A stretch of 64,000 nt of DNA from Leptidea sinapis (Eukaryota > Arthropoda > Insecta > Lepidoptera > Pieridae), in assembly GCF_905404315.1 (NCBI RefSeq), contig NC_066296.1:11222001-11286000 (forward strand). The letters run 5' to 3'. The notes below the pieces were generated by a model. It was not told where the DNA came from and ran no database searches. It was given only the letters and a program-made list of their open reading frames with translations. Below, piece by piece: positions 45,945 to 56,451 of the stretch; the stretch's first letter is position 1; the number at the start of each line of letters is the position of its first letter. A program made the translations under genes and the position numbers.

Positions 45945-46375
45945 AGTCAAAGTTCTTTATTTGCCAGAAACATACACAAGTAAAGTTGTTACAAATTTAA
46001 GAGTAGGCAGGACATGTTTCGTATTGACAAACATGCAAATACTATGATCACATTAAATTGAAACTATCATTACGTATAGCAAGAATACTGGCAGCATTTC
46101 CGCGTTGAATAGCTAGGCTGATCTGTAGAACGAAATAGCTGCCAGCGCTTGGGTTTCCAGTAGACCTATTTAGGCGCTACCTAGATACTTTGAACATTCT
46201 CTGGGCCCCACGGGCCAAGTGTCTCGACACCAAATGGCACAAAGACGAAAGACTCACTGAGAACAATATATTTGCGACGTTTGCTGTGTATGGCAGTCGA
46301 AGGAGCAGCCCAGCCCAACTGGAGTAACTTGGACATGAGAAGGAGTCATAGGGTCGACGCAATTCACTAGGGTGA
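45945..46375 (-). mobile_element. Retroelement 3' fragment
   Basis: The minus strand encodes SFVFVPFGVETLGPWGPE, then out of frame AIQRGNAASIL, a pair often seen at the C-terminus of invertebrate retroelement polymerases. It ends in TTTGACTTTGA-type sequence at 45945. Confidence 0.55.
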
Positions 46376-46529
46376 TTCCATCAAGACGGTTGCCATTGCG
46401 GCGAGTAATACCATTTGGTTCTAAAAAAGCTACTATATTAAATAATACTAGCTAAATTCCTGCTGCCAAAATCAAATCCTTTAAACATAAAACAAATTGT
46501 CTTTAACACAACCTACGTAACACCAACAA

Positions 46530-46660
46530 GGCTTCTTTGCACAGAGTAACAGAGCTGCACCTTTTATTCTGCCGCTAACCAGTAGTGTCCTCCTCCTATT
46601 TGTAGGTATTTCAATTTGAAGTGTGCCGTAGCTAGTGAAATGACTGAACTAAAACTTCTA
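46530..46660 (+). repeat. Old, diverged SINE-like copy
   Basis: GGCTTCTTTGCACAGAG and GTGCCGTAGCTAGTGAAAT recall the family head and middle; the rest is too diverged to align. Confidence 0.4.
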
Positions 46661-47545
46661 GTTATTGGCTCGCCTTATTTTCGTTCTACACGTTCACCGC
46701 CTCCCTTGTATGCACACTGCTTTCATAATAATTTAAGTAATTGCCTATGTAATACTATAGAAAAAGTTAATTTTGTAACATACTTAGGTGTTAAAGTAGA
46801 TACTAATTTCTGCTGGTTCCACCATCTTGACTTTATTTGTAGCAAATTAAGAATTCTACTAGGAAAATTTTACCACCTTAGTTTAAGAATACCCATTAGT
46901 ATCCTAAAGTGCTTATACTTTTCTTTGGTGGAATCCATAGTTGATTATGCGCTTGATAGCTATGGGCTTACTTTTAAAACATATATCGATAGACTCGAAT
47001 CATTTCAAATGCGATTTTTAAAATTTCTCGTCACCAAAAAAGTTAAAAATAATTGAAATAATGATTATAGAAAATTATTTAAAATATGTAAAGTATTGCC
47101 AGTAAGCTAAAAACATAAGTACTTATTAGCCATTAACAATCATGGCAATCAAGAACATAACCAATTGGGTTATGATATGCACAACCACGATACTCGGTTG
47201 ATGTCCGCTGGTAAGTTCGAGGTTCGTAGAATCAATAACTACTACGGAGATAGAACATTGAAAAAACGCCTACCTTATCTATTAAACAGCTTGCCTGAGG
47301 ACATCCGACTAGAAACCAGTAAAAGAAAATTTAAAACTAAACTTAAGAAATATTTATTTTCAACGCTGCCTTAAAATTAAAATTAGATTTTTTACTATAT
47401 TTTTATCAATATTTGTTAATTACACTTGTATAAAATCAATGTTCTAATAAGCATTAATGTATTACAAGAGACTTGATCCTGCAGACAAACTGTCCAAACA
47501 GTTTTTCGGGACTATGGTGACAGAGATTAATAGTATAAATAAATA
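46661..47545 (+). pseudogene. 5'-truncated LINE, RT C-terminus
   Basis: The frame to 47056 encodes VTYLGVKVDTNFCWFHHLD and LVESIVDYALDSYG, the thumb-like region of I/jockey-group polymerases. A second frame (47165-47374) gives the end NSLPEDIRLETSKRKFKTKL. A stop and frameshift separate them. The 3' UTR ends in AATAAATAATAATAAAG at about 47545. Confidence 0.8.
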
Positions 47546-47561
47546 ATAATAAAGAGTCTTT

Positions 47562-47946
47562 ACATCATCGTATTACGAGCGCAGTTGTGACACCGCAGTT
47601 AGAATTTATGGTTTTACAAGAATTCAGTGGGAGGCTCCTTTGCACTGGATGCCGGCTAGATTATGGGTACCACAACGGCGCCTACGCAGCAGAAGCAGTA
47701 AAGTGTAAGCATTTTGTGTTTCGGTCTAAAGGGCGCCGTAGCTAGTGAAATTACCGGACAAATGAGACTTAACATCTTAAATCTCAAGGTGACGTGGCCG
47801 TATCAATTACCACCAGCTGAACGTCCTGCTCGTCTCGTCCCTTTTTTTCATAAAAAAAAAGAATCCTGAGCGGCACCGGGTAGAGGGTATTACCATCAGA
47901 AGAGCATCTTATTCGTCATAACTTTTCCTCATATATGTATAAAGAA
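47562..47946 (+). repeat. SINE-like copy interrupted by a second SINE-like copy (I)
   Basis: The outer copy is 47562-47622 (GAGCGCAGTTGTGACACC...ACAAGAATTC) and continues at 47862-47946 (GAATCCTGAGCGGCACC). The inner sense copy, 47623-47861, starts CAGTGGGAGGCTCC and ends CATAAAAAAAAA. The flanks repeat AAGAATTC/AAGAATCC, the expected target duplication. The inner copy lacks hairpin 2. Confidence 0.85.
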
Positions 47947-47977
47947 AGTAATTTATGCAAGTAATGTTTGTCGGCAG

Positions 47978-48118
47978 AATTCACAAAGACTTGGAAAAGT
48001 AAGTCGAGCTGAAGCCAGAGCAACTGCGATGGTGTTCGTTATGATAATTGCCTTCACAGTTGCCTGGACACCATACTCTGTATTCGCTTTGATGGAGCAG
48101 TTCGCCGCGAAGGGTATT
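47978..48118 (+). CDS. c-opsin exon: loop 3 and TM6
   Basis: There are 47 whole codons between a TTGTCGGCAG acceptor and a GTAAGT donor, encoding residues 164-210. VSRAEARAT matches the cytoplasmic end of TM6 in ciliary opsins, where the glutamate (E175) corresponds to bovine Glu247 of the ionic lock with ERY. TM6 contains AFTVAWTPY. W193 corresponds to the retinal-contacting Trp265 of bovine rhodopsin, and P195 is the helix kink. The cysteine usual in CWxP is alanine here. A SINE nested inside another SINE ends about 30 bp upstream of the acceptor. Confidence 0.95.
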
Positions 48119-48291
48119 GTAAGTTCCATCTCAATATTTTTTAAAAATATAAAAGCTTAAACTAGAAATGTCAGTATGAAAATCAATACGGCCACGCTTT
48201 TTTATATATTTATAAATCCATTTTATCAATATAAAGTACTTCTTAAGAAGGGAGAATATTTTGACATGACAACCACAGTTTACTCTTTTAT

Positions 48292-48612
48292 CAGTGAGAG
48301 ACTCCTTTGCACAGGGTGCTGGCTAGATTATGACCACAATGGCGCTTATTTAGCCGTGAAGTCGAGTACCTTCACGGCAGTAACGTAATGTAAATATGTA
48401 ATGTGTAAATATTACTGACTTTCGATCTGAAGGGCGCCGTAGCGAGTGAAATTACTGGGCACATAAAACTTAATATCTTACGTCTCAAGGAGACGAGCGG
48501 AATTGTAGTGCCACTCAGAATTTTTGGGTTTCTCAAGAGTGATATTTGTAATGGGCAGGGCGTATCAATAACCGTCCTGCTCGTCCCGTCCCTTATTTTC
48601 ATAAAAAAAAAG
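48292..48612 (+). repeat. SINE-like repeat, copy J (intron 4)
   Basis: A sense, near full-length copy ending CATAAAAAAAAAG. It has a local GCCGTGAAG...CTTCACGGC duplication-inversion near 48352-48380. Confidence 0.85.
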
Positions 48613-48835
48613 CTTTGTTTAATATCATATAAGTCATAACATGACTTTTTGTCTGTTTTTTAAACAGTGACAAGTACAGTACACGACCGATTAACATCTT
48701 TAAAGGTTATGTAACGGGTCAGTTTTGGACACCATTGTTTAAATAGTTCAATTGTTTAAGAATCTAATTTTAGCCCCAATTTCCTAATTCCTGTTGGAAT
48801 ACTAGCGACCAATAATAACTAATTAAATGACACTT

Positions 48836-49070
48836 GACTATTTGACGTTTGAGTATGTTTTGTTGCATCACTGTAATTGAAATGATTTGTAAAACGATGA
48901 CAATATCTTGATTTGAAAGAGCGACAATGAGTTTCTTGCTACTTCTTCTCATTAGCTCAACCCTTTATGAAGTAGCGGTAGATACGATAAGAATAATTAT
49001 TTTTTTGACATTCATAAGTGCTATTTCCGTGACCTACATGAATAAAGTGATTTTGATATCATTTTATTTA
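48836..49070 (+). repeat. Family S repeat, copy 3 (intron 4)
   Basis: The most complete copy: TGACGTTTGAGTATGTTTTG, GACAATGAGTTTCTTGCTAC and the end AATAAAGTGATTTTGATATC. Confidence 0.7.
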
Positions 49071-49176
49071 ACTTTACTGCTGTACCTGAACGACTTCTGT
49101 TTCTTTTCGTTCTTAATCAATAAACACTCTAAGGTACTATAGTCGAATTCGTTACTAGTAATCATTGTTATTTTAG

Positions 49177-49266
49177 ATCACACCTGGTGCAGGAGTTATT
49201 CCTGCTTTGGTTGCCAAGAGCTCAATTTGCTACGATCCACTCATTTACGTGGGCATGAACACTCAG
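49177..49266 (+). CDS. c-opsin exon: TM7 with the retinal-binding lysine
   Basis: There are 30 whole codons between a GTTATTTTAG acceptor and GTAAGT, encoding residues 211-240. K224 in AKSS (codon 49216-49218) aligns with bovine Lys296, which binds retinal through a Schiff base, so this receptor should bind a chromophore. The NPxxY activation motif reads DPLIY (D230-P231, Y234), with Asp for the first Asn. The exon ends MNTQ, which joins FRQ of the last exon to give the start of helix 8, as in the bovine MNKQFR. Introns on both sides are about 1.1 and 0.8 kb and each holds a SINE copy in the sense direction. Confidence 0.96.
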
Positions 49267-49296
49267 GTAAGTAATCAAATATAATAAATCGAAATA

Positions 49297-49617
49297 CCAG
49301 TGGGAGGCTCCTTTGCACAGGATGCTGGCTAGATTATGGGTACCACAACGGCGCCTATTTCTGCCGTGAAGCAGTAATGTGTAAGCATCACTGTGTTTCG
49401 GTCTGAAGGGCGCCGTAGCTAGTAAAATTACCTGGCAAATGAGACTTAACATTTTATGTCTCAATGTCTCAAGGTGATGAGCGCAGTTGTAGTGCCATTC
49501 AGAATTTTTGGGGTTTTTCAAGAATCCTGAGCGGCATTGCATTGTAATGGGTAGGGCGTATCAATTACAATCAGCTGAACGTCATGCTCGTCCTGTCCCT
49601 TATTTTCATAAAAAAAT
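49297..49617 (+). repeat. SINE-like repeat, copy K (intron 5)
   Basis: A full-length sense copy lying 30 bp after the exon-5 donor. The tail is TTATTTTCATAAAAAAA. Confidence 0.88.
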
Positions 49618-50061
49618 ATGGATAGTTTTTTGACATTGAAGAATGATCATCGTCCCATTTGTTACAATATCATCACCATCATCTATGTAGGCATCAGGCA
49701 ATGTAGATTATACAACGACGTTAATTCAAAAATTTCAGAAATCGATAATATTTTCAACGATAATTCAAAGGAAATAATTTTAAAAATTCTCGCACATCAA
49801 GCTTAAACTCTGACGTTCTTTTCCCACGTAGTATGTCCTATATCCGTTACCATTGAATGATGTGATTATCTTTTATTGTATCTTGCATAAGCTTATATAA
49901 ATGTGTAATATTATATGTAACATATCTATCTATTAACACCGTCTGCATTCCACGATCTGTACGGCAGGCCTTTATTGTAATCCACTTAAAATATTACCAT
50001 GAAACCAAATTGTAGTTATTTCTTAGTCTTGTCTAAACCTAGTTAAATTATATTGTTACAG

Positions 50062-50715
50062 TTTCGTCAGTCGATCAGAAAGATATTTGGCATGAATCCA
50101 AAAAAAGGTTCTCATTCTGGTAATTTCTACAATAATTCAGGCAAATCTCGTGGACATAAGCTGTCAACATTCAATGAAATAACAATACGCTATCAGACAT
50201 CAGACAGTAGTAACTTAACGAGCATGCCAAAAAAGTTAAAAGAAAGAACTATTAGCACCGAAGATTCAGATATGTCGACTAATGATACTAATCGTCAGTC
50301 AAACAAGATGGTATACGATTTAGGGACGATACAGGAGTGCAAGACAATTTCAGACATAGAAAGATCTGCAGATATTAATGGCGATGAGTATAATGCTAAT
50401 AATAAAAATAAAATAACGGATAACTCACCAATACTTACAATTGACGATGAAACTTTGTTTTTTAATAAAAGAAAGAAAATTATCAAAAATACTGAGGACG
50501 ATGATGACAATGATACTTTGAGCTCAAACTCTAGTGATTATCAGCTCAAGGGATCCAATTTGAAACAAAGTTATTCGTTTGAATTAGTCAAGATACCGGA
50601 AGTGGTGAAAATGAGGAAATATTCAGTGGAAACTAAAATAGAATCCAATTTATCAAAGGGTTTTAAAGAGAAAATAGTTAGGAAATATCTCGACAAAAAT
50701 CGAGCAGACGTGTGA
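50062..50715 (+). CDS. c-opsin last exon: helix 8 and long C-terminal tail
   Basis: This exon follows TTGTTACAG and encodes 217 residues (241-457) before a TGA stop. FRQSIRKIFGMNP forms helix 8. The remaining roughly 200 residues are hydrophilic and rich in Ser, Thr, Asn, Asp and Lys. They include an acidic run of about five Asp/Glu near the middle and several basic clusters, and end in NRADV. No second domain is recognisable. Many Ser/Thr residues could serve as kinase sites for arrestin binding, as in other opsins, but this is inferred. The tail is several times longer than that of vertebrate visual opsins. Codon use stays protein-like to the stop, with no internal frameshift, so the length looks genuine. 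Confidence 0.92.
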   Translation, partial: FRQSIRKIFGMNPKKGSHSGNFYNNSGKSRGHKLSTFNEITIRYQTSDSSNLTSMPKKLKERTISTEDSDMSTNDTNRQSNKMVYDLGTIQECKTISDIERSADINGDEYNANNKNKITDNSPILTIDDETLFFNKRKKIIKNTEDDDDNDTLSSNSSDYQLKGSNLKQSYSFELVKIPEVVKMRKYSVETKIESNLSKGFKEKIVRKYLDKNRADV

Positions 50716-50960
50716 TACGTAGCTAGATAAATATTGAAATAATAGGGAACAATGGTAGCACAATTATAAAATATTAATTTAATATATGAATATCTTAAAA
50801 TGGTATAAAGGTGTAAAGAATATGGTTATGTATTTTTCATAGGAATGATCTGTGATAAAAGATGTCAGTGCCAATTTGAGATGTGTTTAGTATTTTTCTA
50901 TCATAACGAATTTATATAATATTGTTATGTAAATAAAGTGTATGTACTAAAAGTTATATA
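50716..50960 (+). other. 3' UTR of c-opsin
   Basis: This is non-coding, AT-rich sequence after the stop, ending around the first good polyadenylation signal. The true cleavage site cannot be read from sequence. Confidence 0.6.
50932..50937 (+). promoter_or_regulatory. AATAAA polyadenylation signal of c-opsin
   Basis: An AATAAA hexamer lies 217 bases after the opsin stop and is followed by a GTGTATGT-type GU-rich stretch, as expected for an insect poly(A) site. Confidence 0.6.
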
Positions 50961-51985
50961 AAAGGGAATATGAAGAGGCACCTATCGACTTTTTCTTATA
51001 ATAACAAAGACCTGAGTCCTGAGCCCAACCTTTAATCAGTTTGAAAACTCGGAAAAATGTGGATTTCTATTTCCCGTTATAATCTTATTTATTGAAGTGC
51101 AATCACGTATAAGGTAACTGCTGCTTTATGCGAATGCATTTCATATGCATAAAATTTTTCCCTTTGTAGGTACTGTTTTTATGAGGATCAATTAACTATT
51201 AGGTGCTTTTTACTGTCGATAAAGCACACGCTGTGGAAGCATGTTTCGTTTTAATATGATACATAGCTACATATTAACATAATATAATATGCAGGGACAC
51301 TCAGTAGGAACATGTCATTAATATTGTTTTATACAATATTTTTTTGGTTATTTATAAGAGCATTGTTGAAATGTAGCCGATTTTGTGTGAACAATCTAAG
51401 ATGTTTCGAAATTTGGAACGCATTAATTATGTAAAATGGATTTTTATTTTGATATTAATTAAACCACTACTTAAACATAAATATCAAATAAAAAAATGAG
51501 TATTTTTTTTTACCTTAAAGCTTTTATTGAAAATAAATATTTTAATTATTTAGACAATACACTAAATGTTTGTTTTATTTTGTGGATGTTTTTTATGTAT
51601 TAGAATAATTAAATCGCTTCGTAAGAAATATAGCATTGTATTTACTAAAAGTGAATTTATTTATCAAATCTACAAGTAAGTGCGGAAAATTTTACGTTAT
51701 GAGAGACTTAAAACTACATATCAAATAATAAACGCAGTAACCTATCAATAAAAAGTATGTAGGTCTGTTATATTGTAAATATTAATAATTAGAAATAACT
51801 TACACATTTATTACCAGATTGCATTTCAATATATTATTCATGTGTTCATCTTAGACTCATCATTAATTAGGTGCTTGGTAAAATTTTGCTATAGGAATGT
51901 AATTCCATAAAAATGTTAATATTGTACCACTTCACGCAGTATTTGTATATTTATAAGTGTATTTTACATAATTTTTATTACTCAC
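50961..51985. other. Intergenic, no feature recognised
   Basis: AT-rich sequence after the opsin gene. Confidence 0.4.
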
Positions 51986-51987
51986 AA

Positions 51988-52460
51988 GCTGACCCGATAG
52001 ACCTTGTTCTGTACATAATAAATATTAAAAAAAAACTACGTTCAGAAAAACCGACTTCAAAAAAAATAACAAATTAATAAAAATTTAATTTAATACACCT
52101 CTTCTGCAAATCTTACACCTTTAATATTAATAAAATACTATTACTTGTATGTACTATCTATTTATAGGCTTTAAGTCTATAATATATATAGAAAAAGTTA
52201 CAAATACATAAAAATTCAAATTGGTTATTCATATTAAACTATTCGTTCAATTTGCTTTCTGAACGATGGGGTACACATCAACGGACAAACAAAATTGTTG
52301 TTTTTATTTAATTCCGAGTATTTTCATATTTATTCACCTTTTAAACCTTCTCTGGACTTCCACAAATAATTCAAAACCAAAATTAGCAAATTCAGTCCAG
52401 CCGTTCTCGAGTTTTAGCGAGACTAACGACCAGCAATTCACGTTTAAATATATAAATTTC
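51988..52460 (+). repeat. 'GCTGACCCGGCAAACGTTG' family, diverged copy
   Basis: Head AAGCTGACCCGATAGACCTTG; it ends around CAGCCGTTCTCGAGTTTTAG. The small ORF at 52266-52466 is inside and has no family resemblance. Confidence 0.55.
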
Positions 52461-52514
52461 CACTAAAATGACTATTACTGTAATTTTGAAATTAGAATAA
52501 AATTATCTTACATT

Positions 52515-52702
52515 TTCTATACGTCTAAATAGACTCCGAAAGCTGTGAAAACGTTGAAAAAAATGAGGTTAACCAACACAATGTGACATACAAGTCGTTA
52601 GTGTAAGATGTAGCTTGTCACACTCACTAAAGTAATAAACCTGGCTTGTTTCCATCAGTTGTCGAGCAGCAAGACGATCCATATAGACGTATAAATTATC
52701 TA
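52515..52702 (+). repeat. MITE-like repeat M2, copy 6
   Basis: TATACGTCTAAATAGACTCC at the left and GACGTATAAATTATCTAAG at the right form short inverted ends. The right end is where the next element inserted. Confidence 0.75.
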
Positions 52703-52710
52703 AGATAATA

Positions 52711-53065
52711 CACGGACTAGTAAAAAAATAAGGACTCCGTCTCTCCTTACATAACAGTGTAGCACCAAAACAAGCCGATTTACGTGTAAATACATAGCCC
52801 CACACTTACACTACTACAGGCCGATAGGCGGCCATTATGAGAATTGTCATCGCCTGTGACAGATCAGTTTGCGTCTCAACAAAATATTTTAAAAAAGCCG
52901 TCGTGCGTTGTGAAAAAGTGTAAAAACGATACTATATAAGTATTTGTGGCCATATATAATCATTTAAGGAAGAAAAATTGTGTAACTAGTATCCCCCGTA
53001 ACCGCACACACACTAGCATAACGGTGCATCACTGCGCGGAGTCCTTCTTTTTTTACTCATCCGTG
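52711..53065. mobile_element. Non-autonomous DNA transposon, 355 bp, 8-bp TSD
   Basis: Inverted ends CACGGACTAGTAAAAAAATA... and ...TTTTTTTACTCATCCGTG match over about 29 bp with three differences. AGATAATA flanks both sides (52703-52710, 53066-53073). An 8-bp duplication is typical of hAT or P superfamily insertions. There is no transposase. Confidence 0.88.
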
Positions 53066-53074
53066 AGATAATAA

Positions 53075-54475
53075 TGATTGAGTGACTAAGGTTCAGTTTA
53101 CTTCAATTTAAAAGTTACACAATTATTAGGTACATTTTCTCATCGAAAATATGCTTTTTCCAACATTATTATTTTGCCAATGGGATATATATATACAGAT
53201 ATGAGAATACTTAAAAATATAGATTCAAGAATACTTTTCCCATTTCGCTTAGCAAAAAAAAGTCAATTTAATATCCGTGTACTTTGTCATTACTTTTAAA
53301 TTTAATTGAATTATTTTAAGTGTTTATTATATATTAAAAAAATGGTATATGTGTTTCGATCATGTTTGATTTGATTCATAATTCAATCATTAATTAGTCT
53401 ATTGTTGGTGAAATTAACTCATTGTTTATTTCATTTTTAAGATCATAGATAATATTTAAATATTATTTTTATGCTAAGCGTATTTATTAGGGTAAGAAAC
53501 GACACTTTTTCGTTTTTTATTTTCGACTCCTCATTTTACTCTTAATAAATCTAAAAAAAATTGATAAATGTACAAGTCAGTATCAAATTATTTTTATCCT
53601 TTGTAACAAATTGTGAGCTTGATTATTACCAAACATTACAACAATTCTCTCTATTCATTACAATAAGACTCTGTCAGAAACTATGTTTGATAATTCTAAT
53701 TTGTATAATTCTTCGAAAGCTTCGTATAATATAATTCATATTAAAACTTTTGGAATAGCTTATAAATTTCTTTACATTACTTTCACATTGAAAGCGCTTA
53801 AAAATATATATAAACTAACTACAGAAATTCTGAGAAGCGACAGTTGCAGTTTTTTGCTATTTTCAAAGTGGCATTATCTTAATGAGCTTCTAAAAGCACG
53901 AACACGAAATTATTATTTAAGAAAGAAAAGTATTATATCATTACTTACTTACTTTCCTTAAACCTATGGATTAACTATAGATTTCAGAATTGGTCACTAA
54001 AATACGGTTAATAACAACTTTGCTGACTCTAAAGCTGAACCTTGGCAAAAAAGAAAATATATAAATAAAAATTATTCGTTTTAAATATGATTTTAAAATG
54101 ATTTTATAAATTCAAAATCTTAACTTCTCATTACGGTCACAATATAAACATTTACACACATCTATATATTATATTAAAGAGAATGTATGTGCGTATGTAT
54201 GTTCACCTAATACTCGAGGGGTGACATTACCACTCCGACCTAAGTTAGTGCCGGAACTGTTACGCTGGTGGCAGTGATTTTTATCTATTGACCTAAACGT
54301 TGAATTGCTGAATTTTTTAGGTGAAGCGATTGTAATTAGGTCATATTTAGGTCAAAACAAATATAGGACAGCCATTTAAATAGATTAAAGACCAATTAGA
54401 CCAAAGCGCCAGCAAATCTGTAGGCTTAGTTTTGAATGATTTTTAAGCAATTAGTAACTATTGGTATAAAATAGT
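53075..54475. other. Intergenic, no feature recognised
   Basis: AT-rich. The ORF at 53683-53961 has low-complexity composition and no recognisable motif. Confidence 0.4.
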
Positions 54476-54479
54476 TACG

Positions 54480-54790
54480 TACGTCACACTAAAGTTTTGC
54501 GTAAATTCGACCTCTCTCAAATTCAGCAAACCATCGCCTCACGGTGCTCAAGCAAGGTGCTTCTCTCCCAAAAGCATTCTGAAGACGAGTGGCACAGTCT
54601 TGCGGAGAGAGAGAACTTTTAAAAACATAAAAAAACATCGCTCTAAAATCTTTTCGACTAAATTCCATTTTTGTTGCGTATGTAGAAAGAACTTTGATGT
54701 GTGATAAAAACAATTGACAATGATTTCCCGCCAATTGTATTTTTTATAACTAAGAAGGTTGCAATGTTTCAAAAATATGACATTTGAAAT
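54480..54790 (-). pseudogene. Mariner transposase N-terminal fragment
   Basis: An 81-codon frame includes MEFSRKDFRAMFFYVFKSSL, LSPQDCATRLQNAFGREAPC and STVRRWFAEFERGR. This is the first helix-turn-helix (HTH_48 type) of mariner/SETMAR-like transposases. The frame then stops where the catalytic domain should start, so the DDD domain is missing. Confidence 0.85.
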
Positions 54791-55099
54791 TGAAATAGTT
54801 CCGACTAACTAGAAGTGCAACACATTTAGTGTGCCACATGTATTAGAATCAACCAAGTATTACATCTGAGCGCATCCTTCAAACAAACAACAATAATTTA
54901 TATTATGTATTACTTCAATAGATTATGTCTCTATTTCAGTTGCATCTAATTCCGTCCCAAGCTTTTCCCCTCCTTCTATATACCCCGAATGGGTAGCCCT
55001 GAAGATGTACAAAATATATAAGTTTATTCAATTCACTTGAAGTTTATCTGTAGCAGAGTTATTGTATATTGTTCTTTAAAGGAACTATTATGAATATCG

Positions 55100-55345
55100 C
55101 TTCATCATCATCATCATCATCATCAGCCGCAAGACGTCCACTGCTGGATTTGGCCTTCCGCAAAGATTTCCACGACGGTCGATCCTGCGCTGACCTCATC
55201 TAACGTATTCCGGCGCTCCTGACCAGATAGTCGGTCCATCTTGTCAGGGGGGCCTACCAACACTACGTGTTCCGGTACGTGGTCGATCGTGGCCATTCGA
55301 GGACTTTACTTCCCCAACGGCCACCTGTCCGTCGAATATCGAATA
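55100..55345 (-). mobile_element. RTE-type retrotransposon, 3' end
   Basis: (ATC)n followed by the complement of CAGCAGTGGACGTCTT and, further in, GGGGGCCTACCAACACTACG. It is frame-broken and carries a local duplication near 55282-55300. Confidence 0.75.
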
Positions 55346-56450
55346 TAGCTTTTATTTAAGAATATTCTTATGAATATAATATAAAAGGAGTCAATGTAAA
55401 AGTCATAGTTTTTTATTTGCATAAACATGTAAAATTGATGTTACCTAAATATTATAAAGTATTTATGACGTTCAAATTATATAAAATACATTATATATTA
55501 CAAAATAATTAGTTACATTTGAATTGCAATTTAAATAAAATTTTAAAGTATTATATTAAGTTAGTATTATTTACTATTATATCATATTACAAAAAAAAAA
55601 CCTCATATATTCGTCTTACGAATATATTCAGTTTTAATTTTTTTTATTATTTTTTTAATTTTATTTGAGATCATTTGTGTAATGGCTTGGAACTGGCATT
55701 TTATTTATTTTTAGTTTAATGCAGTGGCGACGTTTTACAAGAAAATATTATGTTTTAAAAAAAAATATTTTCACACCGTATATTATTACAGCCTTATTAC
55801 ATTATATTCTGCAAGGTGCTGACACCAGCTTGTTTGCTGTTACCACGAGCGGTAGCAAATTCGACCGGCTCTCCGACGTTAAAAAAGGAGGAAGATCTCA
55901 ATTCAACGGTATTTTTTTTATGTTTGTTACCTCAAATCTTTCGACTGGAGAACTGGTTTTGATGATTCCAAAAATAACAATAATCGTAACTAGAATTAGA
56001 ATAATTCATAAGATTGTATAAATATATACGCAATTATTTTTATACTTTTTAGTGCATATTATATCTATTATTTTGTAATAGTATTAATAACATATACATT
56101 ATATGTTTGGGGACATACAAACTATAACCAAACGTACTTATTACACCTGGTATTGAACCCGGAAGATAGACATCTAGCTCAAACCATGTCTTGTCTTGCC
56201 TTTCAGAGCTTATTTTAATTCTCATGAGTAAACATCTAATCAATCGTGTATTCTTAATAATGTTTTCAAAATCTTTCAGTAGTAGTCTGCTTGAAAAAAA
56301 ACTGAAAAATGTATAATAAAAACTTTTTACAAAAAAAAATGCGGGTTGCACTCCAGGAGTGCCGAACAAAAGTAGACATTTTTAGATGGTTACTAGGGTT
56401 ATTGGGTTATGAATTGTATTTTATTTATGATTTGTATTTTATCAATTACT
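55346..56450. other. Intergenic, no feature recognised
   Basis: AT-rich. ORFs at 55719-56021 and 56049-56369 have no recognisable motif. Confidence 0.4.
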
Positions 56451-56451
56451 A

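Larger units (their letters stand above)
15115..50715 (+). other. c-opsin gene span (N-terminal exon missing)
   Basis: Six exons spread over 35.6 kb are joined by introns of about 12,976, 12,882, 6,516, 1,058 and 795 bp. Summed coding length is 1,374 bases, exactly 457 codons plus stop, and every junction keeps frame. The order of exons follows opsin topology from TM2 to the tail. A typical relative would have about 50-70 further residues upstream (N-terminus and TM1). Introns 1-3 carry most of the mobile DNA in the window. No disabling change was seen, so the gene appears functional. What else it could be: another ciliary-type opsin subfamily; the TM3 tyrosine, ERY and short loop 3 exclude rhabdomeric opsins. 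Confidence 0.92.

Noticed and set aside
49618..49806. 62-codon ORF in intron 5
   Set aside because: It sits between two confirmed opsin exons with good splice sites; no family resemblance.
50295..50510. 71-codon minus-strand ORF
   Set aside because: It is the antisense of the opsin tail.
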